NCBI RefSeq assembly: GCF_002736205.1
Contig: NZ_CP024091.1
Location: 3,345,555 to 3,409,554, forward strand
Origin: Pedobacter ginsengisoli
GTDB taxonomy: Bacteria > Bacteroidota > Bacteroidia > Sphingobacteriales > Sphingobacteriaceae
DNA: 64,000 nt
Reading direction: 5' to 3'
A model generated the notes under the pieces. The model saw nothing but the letters and a program-made list of their open reading frames with translations, searched no databases and was not told the origin of the DNA. Position 1 is the first letter of the stretch. Every line of letters begins with the position of its first letter. The translations under genes and the position numbers were made by a program. Positions 53,459-63,012 of the stretch are shown piece by piece.

Positions 53459-54832
53459 TTACTTATTCCTGAAAACAACATCAAGACTATCAAATATTGC
53501 TCTCTTTGCTTTTTCAAGCTCTATCTTAGTATGCGCAGCAGAAATGAAACCTACCTCATAACCTGATGGTCCAAGGTAAATACCTCTATTTAACAACTCT
53601 CTGTGCATTATTTTAAATTTCTCCATACTTGCCGGATCAATATCTTCTGCAGTTTGAATTTTACCTTTATCGGTAAAAGCCAACCAGAAAATAGAACCTA
53701 CATAGAATACTTTTAACTTATAGTTCCTTGCGGTAGCAAAACGCTGTATACTCTCAGCAAACTCAGAAGCTTTATTGTTTAGGTCTTTATAAAAACCCGA
53801 GCGCAATAACTCGGTTAACTGAGCAATACCCGCAGCCATGGCTACCGGATTTCCGGATAATGTACCTGCCTGATAAACCCCTCCATCAGGAGAAATATGA
53901 GACATGATTTCGGCTGATGCACCATACATTCCAACAGGCAAACCTCCACCTATTATTTTACCATAGGTAACTATGTCAGGTTTTACGCCATAATGTCCGG
54001 CAGCACCTTCAAATCCCAATCTGAATCCGGTGATTACCTCATCAAATATTAAAAGCGCTTTATGCTCTTTACAGATATTCTGTAAAAACTGAATATATTC
54101 AGGGTCTTGCATTAATAACCCATTGTTAGCAGGAATACCCTCGATAATAACTGCAGCTACTTCATCTTTAAATTGTTCAAATGCCTTTGTCAAAGCTTCG
54201 GTATCATTCAAAGGAATTACAATGGTTTCCTGAGCAAATGATTTTGGAACACCCGCCGAAGAAGTTTCGCCAAAGGTAACCAGACCTGAACCTGCTTTTA
54301 CCAATAACGAATCGCTATGTCCATGATAACAACCTTCAAATTTGATGATTTTATCACGACCAGTATATCCACGTGCTAACCTGATTGCAGACATTACTGC
54401 TTCAGTACCGGAACTGGTAAAACGTATCTTTTCTACAAATTTATTGTTCTTAATGATCAGTTCTGCAAGTTCATTTTCTAATGCTGTAGGAGCGCCGAAG
54501 CTCATTCCGTTTTGCATTACTTCTGTAACCTTTTCGCGAACTTTAGCATTATTATGCCCTAGAATTAATGGACCCCAGCTTGCGCAAAAATCTATAAATT
54601 GATTTCCATCAGCATCCCATACATAGCATCCATCACCTTTTTGAATAAATAATGGTGTTCCGTAAACTGATTTAAAAGCCCTAACCGGGGAATTTACACC
54701 GCCCGGGAAATAGTTTTTAGCCTTCTCATACAATTCTGCTGATTTCTCTCTGGAAATATCGGGTTTACCTCCTGTATTTACAGGCATATCACCTTCATTT
54801 CCCGAAAATATTTTTTTTAAAGATTCTAACAT
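53459..54832 (-). CDS. hemL: Glutamate-1-semialdehyde 2,1-aminomutase
   Basis: 457 residues, about 25 longer than usual because of an N-terminal extension before the canonical SAELYEKAKNYFPGGVNSPVRAF. PLP lysine lies in TYGKIIGGGLPVGMYG; the FTSSGTEAVMSAIRLARG region binds the cofactor phosphate. It converts glutamate-1-semialdehyde to 5-aminolevulinate. The gene follows hemB by one base. Confidence 0.95.
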   Translation of the reverse strand: MLESLKKIFSGNEGDMPVNTGGKPDISREKSAELYEKAKNYFPGGVNSPVRAFKSVYGTPLFIQKGDGCYVWDADGNQFIDFCASWGPLILGHNNAKVREKVTEVMQNGMSFGAPTALENELAELIIKNNKFVEKIRFTSSGTEAVMSAIRLARGYTGRDKIIKFEGCYHGHSDSLLVKAGSGLVTFGETSSAGVPKSFAQETIVIPLNDTEALTKAFEQFKDEVAAVIIEGIPANNGLLMQDPEYIQFLQNICKEHKALLIFDEVITGFRLGFEGAAGHYGVKPDIVTYGKIIGGGLPVGMYGASAEIMSHISPDGGVYQAGTLSGNPVAMAAGIAQLTELLRSGFYKDLNNKASEFAESIQRFATARNYKLKVFYVGSIFWLAFTDKGKIQTAEDIDPASMEKFKIMHRELLNRGIYLGPSGYEVGFISAAHTKIELEKAKRAIFDSLDVVFRNK

Positions 54833-54833
54833 A

Positions 54834-55802
54834 TTACATCCAATTCTTTTCTACAATATCTCTTATGTGGTAAGTTGTTATAATGCTTGCTCCTGCGCGT
54901 GCAAATGCATGCATGGTCTCCATCACTACTTTTTGTTCATCTATCCAGCCTTTTTCTGCAGCTGCTTTTATCATAGAATACTCTCCTGATACGTTGTAGC
55001 ATGCTATAGGCAAATCTGTATGCTGTTTTAAATTGTGCATTACATCAAGGTAGGCCAAGGCAGGCTTAACCATTAATACATCCGCTCCCTCACTTTCGTC
55101 AAGTAATGCTTCTCTTAGCGCTTCATTACCATTCCTAAAATCCATTTGATAGGCTTTTCTGTCTCCTTTATTCGGAGCACAATCAGCGGCCTCTCTAAAT
55201 GGGCCATAATATGCCGACGCAAATTTTGTAGCGTGCGACATGATTGCCGTATTTACAAAGCCTGCCCCATCGAGTACACTTCGCATTGCACCAACTCTAC
55301 CATCCATCATATCCGAAGGAGCTAGCATATCGGCACCTGCTTGTGCATGAGTAAGTCCCATTTTGGCAATCACTTCAACAGTTGCATCATTTTGCACATA
55401 GTCGTTTTCTAATATACCACAATGTCCGTGTGTAGTATATGAACAAACGCAAACATCTGTAACAATATATAGGTCGTTGCCAAAATTTTTCTTAAGTAAA
55501 CGAACAGCCGAAGGCACTAAAGAATGGTCATGATATGCAGAATGTGCATCCTCACTTTTCTCATCTCCAACACCAAACAGCATGATTTTGTTTACACCTA
55601 ATTTAAGTCCCTTTTCAACATCTTTAACCAATGTATCTTCAGAGAAATGACTGATACCGGGCATTGCACCTAAAGGATGAATAACATTTTTACCCGGCAC
55701 AACAAAGTACGGATAAATGAACATATCTTTAGATAGCCTTGTTTCAGCTACCATTTCCCTAACAACCGGGTTTTTCCTCAATCTACGTGGGCGGTGTAAC
55801 AT
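54834..55802 (-). CDS. hemB: Delta-aminolevulinic acid dehydratase (porphobilinogen synthase)
   Basis: 322 residues. A zinc-type active site is visible as DVCVCSYTTHGHCGI (three Cys). Schiff-base lysines are in ATKFASAYYGPFR and VLMVKPALAYLD. It condenses two 5-aminolevulinate to porphobilinogen. It lies between the hemC-hemD fusion and hemL. Confidence 0.97.
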   Translation of the reverse strand: MLHRPRRLRKNPVVREMVAETRLSKDMFIYPYFVVPGKNVIHPLGAMPGISHFSEDTLVKDVEKGLKLGVNKIMLFGVGDEKSEDAHSAYHDHSLVPSAVRLLKKNFGNDLYIVTDVCVCSYTTHGHCGILENDYVQNDATVEVIAKMGLTHAQAGADMLAPSDMMDGRVGAMRSVLDGAGFVNTAIMSHATKFASAYYGPFREAADCAPNKGDRKAYQMDFRNGNEALREALLDESEGADVLMVKPALAYLDVMHNLKQHTDLPIACYNVSGEYSMIKAAAEKGWIDEQKVVMETMHAFARAGASIITTYHIRDIVEKNWM

Positions 55803-55820
55803 ATTTTTCTTTTTTATTAA

Positions 55821-55874
55821 GTATTTAGTAGTTAGATGTTAGTATTTAGGCATTGTTATCTAACTACTAAATAC
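55821..55874. repeat. Palindromic repeat between hemCD and hemB
   Basis: GTATTTAGTAGTTAGAT (55821-55837) and ATCTAACTACTAAATAC (55858-55874) form a perfect 17-bp inverted repeat around 20 bases. It shares a 15-mer with the atpD-atpC repeat at 16547-16561. It sits inside the heme operon, where it would make a strong RNA hairpin between two cistrons. Confidence 0.85.
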
Positions 55875-55880
55875 CACCTA

Positions 55881-57461
55881 CTACTTTATCTCAATCCCAA
55901 ACACAGCTTCAGCCAAACCGATCTCATCTGGTGAGTAGGGTAATGTATATTTTATACCCATTTCATCAAATTTCTTCGCCGTAGAGTTACCAATAGCAAT
56001 AACCTTTTGCCCTGGATCTAATAAATTCTCTACAAAATAAGCGTCAACATTTGATGGGCTGGTAAAAATCAGCACATCGGCATAAGTCTGATCTATGTTG
56101 TCCTCAAATACAGTTTCATAAATAGGTAAGTCTATTACTTTTGTATCTTCAGTTAAAGCTTTCTGAATACTTAATAGCGAATCCTGTGCTCTTGGGAACA
56201 GCACAGTTTTCCCTGCTACTTCTTTAGCAAAAAGCTCTGCTACCTCCTCAATATCACCACCCTCTCCAACATAATCGGCCAAATAACCAGCTTTTCTTAA
56301 TGAATCTTCAGAACCTCTGCCGGCAACACCGAATTTAACGTGCTTAGGCAATACAGGTTTTAGATTAAAGAAATAATCTACTGCGTTTCTGCTGCTAAAA
56401 AAGATCCAGTCTACTCTTCTGAAATGATATTGATCAAGTACGGTTACAATAGGAAAAGTACGGATCAGCGATCTCGCTTCAATTTCTATATCGTGTTTTG
56501 TTAAAGCTTTTCTAAAATAATTATGTTCTCCAACTTCTCGGGAAATAAATACTCTTGATGGGAATTTCCTATCCGGAGCAAATCGACTTACAATCTTTTC
56601 GGCTAAACCATCAAGGCTTTCCACTCTGTAAAACAAACGATCAGGAAAATCTTCGTCAGTTTCTGCTTTAGAGGTCCAAACCTCATATAAGCCATCCTCC
56701 TTTTTGCAGTAACAACCTAAAGGCATGTGACAACCGCCTTCAAACAAGTTCAACACTTTACGCTCAATAGCAATTTCCTCGGCAGTTGATGGATCGTGTA
56801 TTTTTTGAAGCAGGTCAAATAATTCACTATCGTTTTCTCTGATCTGAATAGCTAAAGCTCCTTGTGCAGGTGCAGGAACCAGTTCAGTTGTATCTACTAC
56901 TTCTACGTGGAATTCTGACAGATCAATATTTAAACGATTCACACCGGCTTTAGCCAGGAGAATTGCGTCATAATCTTCATCTCTGAGTTTTTGGATCCTT
57001 GTAGGCACGTTACCTCTTAAGTCTTCAATATTTAAATCAGGACGCAATGCCAATATCTGCGCTTTGCGTCTGTTAGACGAAGTTCCTACCATTGCGCCTG
57101 TTTTAAGCGACAATTTTTGAGTAATGTCTACACAGTCTTTTAATATTAAAAGGAGTTCTGCCGGATCTTCCCGTTCAGTAACCGCAGCAATAGTTAGTCC
57201 TGCCGGATGCACTGTAGGCAAATCTTTATGAGAGTGTACTGCTATATCGATGGTTCCACCTAAAAGTTCTTCTTCCAGTTCTTTGGTAAAAAAACCTTTA
57301 CCTTCCAGTTTATCTAATCGTAAGTTTAAAATCTTGTCGCCTTGCGTTTTGATGATTTTCAAATCTGCCTCAACGCCAATCCCTGCAAGTTTATCTTTAA
57401 TGAAGTTGGCTTGCCATAAAGCCAGGTCGCTGCCTCTTGTACCGATAGTAAGTCTTTTCAC
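55881..57461 (-). CDS. hemC: Fused porphobilinogen deaminase / uroporphyrinogen III synthase
   Basis: 526 residues in one frame. The N-terminal ~305 residues are HemC: TIGTRGSDLALWQANFI, AVHSHKDLPT and the dipyrromethane-cofactor Cys in FEGGCHMPLGCY. The rest (~310-526) is HemD-like: SSRNAVDYFFNLKP, KFGVAGRGSEDSL, LIFTSPSNVDAYF and IAIGNSTAKKF. HemC polymerises four porphobilinogens to hydroxymethylbilane and HemD closes the ring; fusion would let the unstable intermediate be passed on directly. It follows hemA by 24 bases. Confidence 0.93.
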   Translation of the reverse strand: MKRLTIGTRGSDLALWQANFIKDKLAGIGVEADLKIIKTQGDKILNLRLDKLEGKGFFTKELEEELLGGTIDIAVHSHKDLPTVHPAGLTIAAVTEREDPAELLLILKDCVDITQKLSLKTGAMVGTSSNRRKAQILALRPDLNIEDLRGNVPTRIQKLRDEDYDAILLAKAGVNRLNIDLSEFHVEVVDTTELVPAPAQGALAIQIRENDSELFDLLQKIHDPSTAEEIAIERKVLNLFEGGCHMPLGCYCKKEDGLYEVWTSKAETDEDFPDRLFYRVESLDGLAEKIVSRFAPDRKFPSRVFISREVGEHNYFRKALTKHDIEIEARSLIRTFPIVTVLDQYHFRRVDWIFFSSRNAVDYFFNLKPVLPKHVKFGVAGRGSEDSLRKAGYLADYVGEGGDIEEVAELFAKEVAGKTVLFPRAQDSLLSIQKALTEDTKVIDLPIYETVFEDNIDQTYADVLIFTSPSNVDAYFVENLLDPGQKVIAIGNSTAKKFDEMGIKYTLPYSPDEIGLAEAVFGIEIK

Positions 57462-57485
57462 GTTGATGCTATTTTTTTGGCAAAT

Positions 57486-58712
57486 CTAGCTATTCTTTAC
57501 CAATATCTCCTTTGCCATAACCATTGGTACGCTAATGTATTTTTTTTCCATATAATCCACCACACGTTCCAGTACCAATCTGGAGTTTTCATCCAGGTTA
57601 TTGATCTCTTCGGCAAAGATACCATTGATAGCAGTATGCTTAATTTCTTTGATTTTTTGAGGAACGCCACTCATGGCTATCTCAATTTCGCGCTGGCGTA
57701 ATACCAATTCAAAATCCTTGATGTTCTCTTCGATGATGTGTTCTGCATTAACCAGCTCATCATAGCGTTCTTGTATATTTTTACGGGCAACCTCTTTTAA
57801 AGATTCAACCTCTATGAAATGTATTGGGAAGTTTTTCACCACTTCAGGAGCAGTGTCGTTAGGAATGGCAAGATCTACAATTACCTTTTTACCAGTATCC
57901 CCATTTAATAGTTTTTTATAAATGGCTTCAGTAATAATAGGCTCTGTAGCACCAGTGCAGGTAATAATTACATCAAATCCCTGATCGTAATTTTCTAGTT
58001 CTGAAAGTGGATAAGCTGTACCATTTAAATCTTTGGCAAGCGTTTCTGCGGCTTCTAAGGTTCTGTTAAATACAGAAAAATTAGAGTATTTATGTTTTTT
58101 AAGGTACTGAGCTATATTTTTATTGGTTTCTCCGGCCCCGATGATGAGTAACTTCACATTCCCACACATTTTTAGATCACGAAGCTTACGATAAGCAAGA
58201 GATACTATGGATACAGGATTTTTGGAGATATTGGTATGCGTGTAAACCTCTTTTGCTGTTTTTACCACCCGGTTCATAATCATACGCATATAATCACCGG
58301 TAAATCCTGCCACCCTGCAAGCTTCATAAGCTTTACGAATCTGGGCAAGGATTTCTTTTTCGCCTACAACCAGACTTTCCAGAGAACAAGATGTGCGTAG
58401 CAGGTGATTAAATGCCTCCCCTTTTTCATACACAGAAACATTTTTTATAAACTGTTCCATATATTGATCGGGCAGCCCCATATCCAGCACGGTAAGAAAA
58501 CGACTAATAAAATCTCTGTCAACTTTTTCTGCAGAAGTGAATACAAACTCAACACGATTGCACGTTCCTACATAGAATATTTCTTTAACTCCTAACACAG
58601 ATTGAATGTTTCTCAACCTGTCGTCCAGCGTCTGCTCACATATCACCAATTTACCTAAAGATTTGAGGTCAATCTGTTTATGCGTAAAAGCAATGATCTT
58701 TAAATATTCCAA
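57486..58712 (-). CDS. hemA: Glutamyl-tRNA reductase
   Basis: 408 residues. Catalytic Cys in FYVGTCNRVEFVF (~res 50) and LVVGEKEILAQIR; NADPH domain LLIIGAGETNKNIAQYL. It reduces glutamyl-tRNA to glutamate-1-semialdehyde, the committed step of C5 heme synthesis. It is the first gene of the heme operon. Confidence 0.96.
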   Translation of the reverse strand: MEYLKIIAFTHKQIDLKSLGKLVICEQTLDDRLRNIQSVLGVKEIFYVGTCNRVEFVFTSAEKVDRDFISRFLTVLDMGLPDQYMEQFIKNVSVYEKGEAFNHLLRTSCSLESLVVGEKEILAQIRKAYEACRVAGFTGDYMRMIMNRVVKTAKEVYTHTNISKNPVSIVSLAYRKLRDLKMCGNVKLLIIGAGETNKNIAQYLKKHKYSNFSVFNRTLEAAETLAKDLNGTAYPLSELENYDQGFDVIITCTGATEPIITEAIYKKLLNGDTGKKVIVDLAIPNDTAPEVVKNFPIHFIEVESLKEVARKNIQERYDELVNAEHIIEENIKDFELVLRQREIEIAMSGVPQKIKEIKHTAINGIFAEEINNLDENSRLVLERVVDYMEKKYISVPMVMAKEILVKNS

Positions 58713-58742
58713 AATCTATTATCCTGTTTATTTTTAGCGAAA

Positions 58743-58750
58743 CAAAAGTA
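58743..58750 (-). promoter_or_regulatory. Candidate -7 box of heme operon promoter
   Basis: On the minus strand TACTTTTG fits TAnnTTTG, about 30 bases before the hemA start codon. No -33 TTG is seen at normal spacing. Confidence 0.45.
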
Positions 58751-58872
58751 ATAAGACGCCCTTGTTCCACTGTCATTATGCTGTAATTAAGAGTTATTTA
58801 GAAAGATTTTAAATTAAAAGAATCATTTAAACATCCCAATATAAAAATTGTTATATTGGCTAAACACCATAA

Positions 58873-59703
58873 ATGCAGTCATATATGATACAAAAGGGGC
58901 AATTTACAATAAAAGGAGCAAATGGAAAAACCATATTTGGTGATACTACTTATGACGATAAAAATACAAACATTAACACCATAATATTTGTTCACGGCTT
59001 TAAAGGCTTTAAAGATTGGGGCACTCATAACCTGGTTGCGGAGTGGTTTGCTAAAAATGGCTACCGTTATGTTAAGTTTAACCTTAGCCATAGTGGAGTA
59101 ACTGAACAAAATTTTAGTGACGTAACCGACATGGAAGCCTTTGCTGATAATACATTTAGCAAAGAACTTTTTGATGTAGACCAGGTTGTTAATTATGTTA
59201 CAAACACTTATCCATCGTCACTCATTTACCTGATCGGGCATAGCAGAGGTGGCGGGCTATCCATTATAAAAGCCGCTAATGATGCAAGAATCGACAAACT
59301 GATTACATGGTCGTCTATATCAGATTTTTCAAGTTTATGGAAAAAAGAGCAGGAAGAAGAATGGACTGAAACAGGAAAAATTTATGTAGAAAATGCGCGA
59401 ACCAAAGAAAAAATGCCATTAAACAGCACATTATTGGAAGATTTTAATAAGCATAAAGAAGAACTAAATATTCTTAACGCTGCAAAAAAGATACACATCC
59501 CCTGGCTAATTCTTCATGGCGACGATGATGTAAATGTGAACTTTAGTGTTGCACAGCAGCTGGCACAAAAACAGCTTAAAGCAAGAATACAAAAGATTGA
59601 GGGAGCCAATCATGTTTATGGTGCATCGCACCCATATACATCAACAAGCCTACCTGAGCATTTGCAACAGGTAGTAGAAAAGACATTGGTATTTATTAGC
59701 TAA
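58873..59703 (+). CDS. Alpha/beta hydrolase
   Basis: 276 residues. Oxyanion region FVHGFKGFKDWGTHN; nucleophile elbow GHSRGGGLSII (Ser ~124); acid in LHGDDDVNVNFS; base His in EGANHVYGASH. There is no signal peptide, so it is cytoplasmic. Resembles serine esterases or dipeptidyl-peptidase-like hydrolases; the substrate is unknown. Monocistronic, ending at a strong bidirectional terminator. Confidence 0.8.
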   Translation: MQSYMIQKGQFTIKGANGKTIFGDTTYDDKNTNINTIIFVHGFKGFKDWGTHNLVAEWFAKNGYRYVKFNLSHSGVTEQNFSDVTDMEAFADNTFSKELFDVDQVVNYVTNTYPSSLIYLIGHSRGGGLSIIKAANDARIDKLITWSSISDFSSLWKKEQEEEWTETGKIYVENARTKEKMPLNSTLLEDFNKHKEELNILNAAKKIHIPWLILHGDDDVNVNFSVAQQLAQKQLKARIQKIEGANHVYGASHPYTSTSLPEHLQQVVEKTLVFIS

Positions 59704-59712
59704 GCTTACAAA

Positions 59713-59752
59713 AACAACGGGGGATTATCAATATTGATAATCCCCCGTTGTT
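59713..59752. terminator. Bidirectional terminator, perfect 20-bp palindrome
   Basis: AACAACGGGGGATTATCAAT (59713-59732) followed directly by its exact complement (59733-59752), between convergent genes. T-richness on both sides is modest (TTAATTT / TTTTGT), but the stem is very strong. Confidence 0.85.
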
Positions 59753-59772
59753 AATTTAAATTACTTTATCTG

Positions 59773-60288
59773 CTATTTAACAGTAAACGGCACTACAACA
59801 TTACCCCATAAAAGGTTAACCTTACCAGATTTATCAATCTTAAAAGTCATTTTTTCGGTTGCAGAAGCAGCTTTGCCAGGTTTTACCGCTACACGAAGTG
59901 CATCGTCTGCCTCAGTATAATCAGTACCCCATTGTTTCCAGGTTTTGTTAAAGATAATTGTCCATTCTTTTTCTCCTGGAATGGTATACAAGCCATATTT
60001 ACCTGCAGCAAGGGCTTTGCCTTCTACTTTTACATCTTTACTGGTTTCAAATACAGTCGCTTCATTTGCTCCTGTACGCCATACTTTTCCATAAGGTGCG
60101 ATTTCGCCACCTATTTTACGGCCTTTAACCGAAGGCTGACTGTAGTCAATTGTTATTGCAGCTCCAGATGCAAGGGTTCCTTTCGTTGTAGCCGGTGGAC
60201 TAGCTCTTTTGCTTTTATCCTCCTGAGCAGAACTGGTTAGTGAAACAAACAAACCAGCAATTAATGTTAATACAAATAGCTTTTTCAT
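59773..60288 (-). CDS. DUF2911 exported protein
   Basis: 171 residues with signal peptide MKKLFVLTLIAGLFVSLTSSAQ. Family features: ITIDYSQPSVKGRKIGG, YGKVWRTGANEAT, KYGLYTIPGEKEWTIIFNK. DUF2911 proteins are common, small, periplasmic or surface proteins of Bacteroidota and have no known activity. Monocistronic. Confidence 0.85.
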   Translation of the reverse strand: MKKLFVLTLIAGLFVSLTSSAQEDKSKRASPPATTKGTLASGAAITIDYSQPSVKGRKIGGEIAPYGKVWRTGANEATVFETSKDVKVEGKALAAGKYGLYTIPGEKEWTIIFNKTWKQWGTDYTEADDALRVAVKPGKAASATEKMTFKIDKSGKVNLLWGNVVVPFTVK

Positions 60289-60461
60289 AAAATTGAGTTT
60301 TTACCTCCAAGGTAAGAAAAATAACATTAATAAAAACACTCAAGCTCCACCTGAATCAAAATGAAGCCTGAGCGAATTTAATTAAAGGATATAATGGAAT
60401 GAAACCATTCATCCTCTTGAGCATTATTAGGTTGCACCAAACCAAACGCCGTTACTTTCGC

Positions 60462-61373
60462 TTATTGTGAAGAAGCAAAACTCTTTGATATAAAATTGTA
60501 AGAAAGCATAGCCGGTCCTTCGCCATCAACATCCTTATCTCTAATTACACCAAGTTGAAGGCTATTTTCATCAAGAGAAATGATCTTATAGGTGGTCCAG
60601 TTACTTATTCCTGTAATTCCATTTTTTGCTGGTTTGTAACCTCTAAGAATTGACGCGTTATTGATGGTCAACATTTTCGTAGCAACATTTAAATAGTAAG
60701 TTCCATTCTGGGTAATTCCATTTTCCATAGGTTTAACTGCTTTAAAAGACGCTGTTCCTTTCAGTCCAAATGTCATTACTCCATAATCGCCTCTGGCCAT
60801 CATATTTGGATAAATATCGTTAAGTCCCGGCCCCCAGTTCCAGCAATCACCACCATAGCATCCTGTGGTATTGGAACCCCACGGACCGCCCTCTTTAAGC
60901 CAACCAATATTTGTTCCGTAAAATGCGAAAGGTCCTCCAAAATAAACACCTTCTGTATCCAATACCCATTCTTTCTCATTACCCACACCGCCAGAAAGCG
61001 CTATCCAAAGTGGGTCGTTCACGTAATTCAAATTGTCTTGTGTAACTTTTACGACTACAGAATCCAGCTTCACTTCTAATCCTCCGCTGAGTACAGAAAA
61101 CTTAATCACATAATCTCCTTTAAAGGCAAATTTAACTGTGTCTATCATCCTTCTGGAAGTTCCTGTTCCGTAATCCCACATGGATAAAGTTCCGGGTGTG
61201 GCATTTTTAAGAATTACGGTATTTCCACCGGCATCGGCTTGCAAATCCTGGGTTACAGAATATTGAATTTCTGATTTATCGACCGTTCTGCCAATGCTGT
61301 GATCATCTTTTTTGCATGCGCTGAAGAGCAAAGGCAGCATCAGCATTGCAAGTATTTTTATATATCGTTTCAT
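60462..61373 (-). CDS. SusCD-associated surface lipoprotein (PKD-like)
   Basis: 303 residues, lipoprotein signal MKRYIKILAMLMLPLLFSAC (lipidated C20) then KKDD. Residues ~35-110 look like a PKD/Ig-type domain (GTLSMWDYGTGTSRRM, KGDYVIKFSVLSGG). The C-terminal ~190 residues are aromatic-rich beta (GGPFAFYGTNIGW, GGDCWNWGPGLNDIYP), suggestive of a jelly-roll glycan-binding or laminarinase-like fold. It lies just after susD and probably binds the locus's polysaccharide at the cell surface, as SusE/F do. Confidence 0.65.
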   Translation of the reverse strand: MKRYIKILAMLMLPLLFSACKKDDHSIGRTVDKSEIQYSVTQDLQADAGGNTVILKNATPGTLSMWDYGTGTSRRMIDTVKFAFKGDYVIKFSVLSGGLEVKLDSVVVKVTQDNLNYVNDPLWIALSGGVGNEKEWVLDTEGVYFGGPFAFYGTNIGWLKEGGPWGSNTTGCYGGDCWNWGPGLNDIYPNMMARGDYGVMTFGLKGTASFKAVKPMENGITQNGTYYLNVATKMLTINNASILRGYKPAKNGITGISNWTTYKIISLDENSLQLGVIRDKDVDGEGPAMLSYNFISKSFASSQ

Positions 61374-61401
61374 TTTTTCTATGATTTAAATAGATGATTT
61401 G

Positions 61402-62994
61402 TTACCAACCTGCATTTTGTTTTAAAGTTCCGTTAGAAAGACTGATCTGGGTATACGGTATTTGCTGTAAGCCCTTTGTAGCAATTATATTTGCAGCAGA
61501 TATTCTTTTCTCTGTACTAACACCGCCATTTAATACTGTTGTAGTTTCGGCAATTTCCTGAGCCGCTTTATCTATTCCCTGACGAAGTAAATCGTAATAG
61601 CGTATTCCTTCAAAAGCAAATTCCAGTCGGCGTTCTCTAATGATATTAGCCTGGCTTACCGCCAATGGTGTAAATGCAGTCTTATATGCGCGCTGCCTAA
61701 CCGCATCAAAATAGGTTTGGGCATTTCCACTTCCCAGTTCTGCTGCCATAAGCAACACATCAGCATAACGGATAGATACATAATCCTGGAACTGACCAAT
61801 CTGGAAGCTGGTATTACCGTTTGCTTCGGGCAAAGGCTTACCATCTTCACCAATCATCGGACTATATTTTTTTACATAATAACCTGTATATTCCCTTTGC
61901 TTAGGTTGATTTGTAAAGGCAAGGTTCTCGTCTACAATTGAGATGATAGAGCCAACTCTTCTGGTATCAGAAGGCAGATACGCATTCCATAACTTTGGAT
62001 TCACAGTTTCAGCTCCCCATCCGTTTCCATACGGAAAAATTGACTGTTCACGCATACCGGTCATTACCATCCAGTGGTTACCATCGGTATTTCCATCATA
62101 ATCACTTGTATAAGTATATTTTATTGCAAAAATGGTCTCCTTATTATCCTCACCCGCATAGGAGGCTTGTGATGCTGCCGGCCATAGGTTCGCAAAGTTT
62201 TCAATTAAACTATATCCACCTTTTGTAATTACGTTTTCAAGATGTGCCAGGGCTTCGGCCTTTGTGACAACACCAACCAGATCAGCTTTTGCATAATAAC
62301 CCGTATAGAACAAGAACACCCTCCCCAATAGTGCTTCGGCAGCATATTTGGTAACCCTGCCATGATTTGCCACAGCCTGGGCCGGATAAGCAACATCCGG
62401 TAAATTTTCAGCAGCAAATTTCAGATCAGCAGCAATTACTTTATAAACTTCATCCGGATTACTCTGTGGTATATTCTCCGTAGATGGAGCTGTTAATAAA
62501 GGAATATTACCCCAAAGTCTAACCATATCAAACAGCAGGTAGGCGCGTAAATAGCGAGCCTCTGATTCATATGTTTTTCTTAACTGAGTATCGCTACCCC
62601 ATTCAATCTGATCCATTTTACCTATTAGCATATTGCAACGGTACAGGGCCTTATAATATAAAATCCAGTTACTATTGTATACGTTCTGATCTGAAGGTGA
62701 ACGTGTCTTATCAAATTCATCAATCATCTGATAACCAAAACCATCAGAATTTCCAACACCCCCAAAAGTATTATCAGACATTACCTCGGCCGCGACTGGC
62801 AAAGCAACGCCTTCAGACCATACAATCTGTAGTCCATCGTAACAACCAACCAATGCAGTAAATGCATCTTTTGGTGTTTTGTAAAAATTCTGGTCATTTA
62901 CTGAGGTAACTTGTTGAGTATCCAAAAAACCTTTTTTGCAGGCGCCTAAAGATAAAAGGCCAAGCGCAACAGCATATATTTTTATTGCTTTCAT
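61402..62994 (-). CDS. SusD/RagB-family nutrient-binding lipoprotein
   Basis: 530 residues with signal MKAIKIYAVALGLLSLGAC (lipidated C19). SusD/RagB landmarks: VNDQNFYKTPKDAFTALVGCYDGLQ, YESEARYLRAYLLFDMVRLWGNIPL, GRVTKYAAEALLGRVFLFY and the C-terminal IIRERRLEFAFEGIRYYDLLRQG. It forms the lid of the SusC transporter and captures glycans at the outer-membrane surface. It follows susC by 18 bases. Confidence 0.97.
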   Translation of the reverse strand: MKAIKIYAVALGLLSLGACKKGFLDTQQVTSVNDQNFYKTPKDAFTALVGCYDGLQIVWSEGVALPVAAEVMSDNTFGGVGNSDGFGYQMIDEFDKTRSPSDQNVYNSNWILYYKALYRCNMLIGKMDQIEWGSDTQLRKTYESEARYLRAYLLFDMVRLWGNIPLLTAPSTENIPQSNPDEVYKVIAADLKFAAENLPDVAYPAQAVANHGRVTKYAAEALLGRVFLFYTGYYAKADLVGVVTKAEALAHLENVITKGGYSLIENFANLWPAASQASYAGEDNKETIFAIKYTYTSDYDGNTDGNHWMVMTGMREQSIFPYGNGWGAETVNPKLWNAYLPSDTRRVGSIISIVDENLAFTNQPKQREYTGYYVKKYSPMIGEDGKPLPEANGNTSFQIGQFQDYVSIRYADVLLMAAELGSGNAQTYFDAVRQRAYKTAFTPLAVSQANIIRERRLEFAFEGIRYYDLLRQGIDKAAQEIAETTTVLNGGVSTEKRISAANIIATKGLQQIPYTQISLSNGTLKQNAGW

Positions 62995-63012
62995 ATTTTT
63001 ATGATCTTGTAG

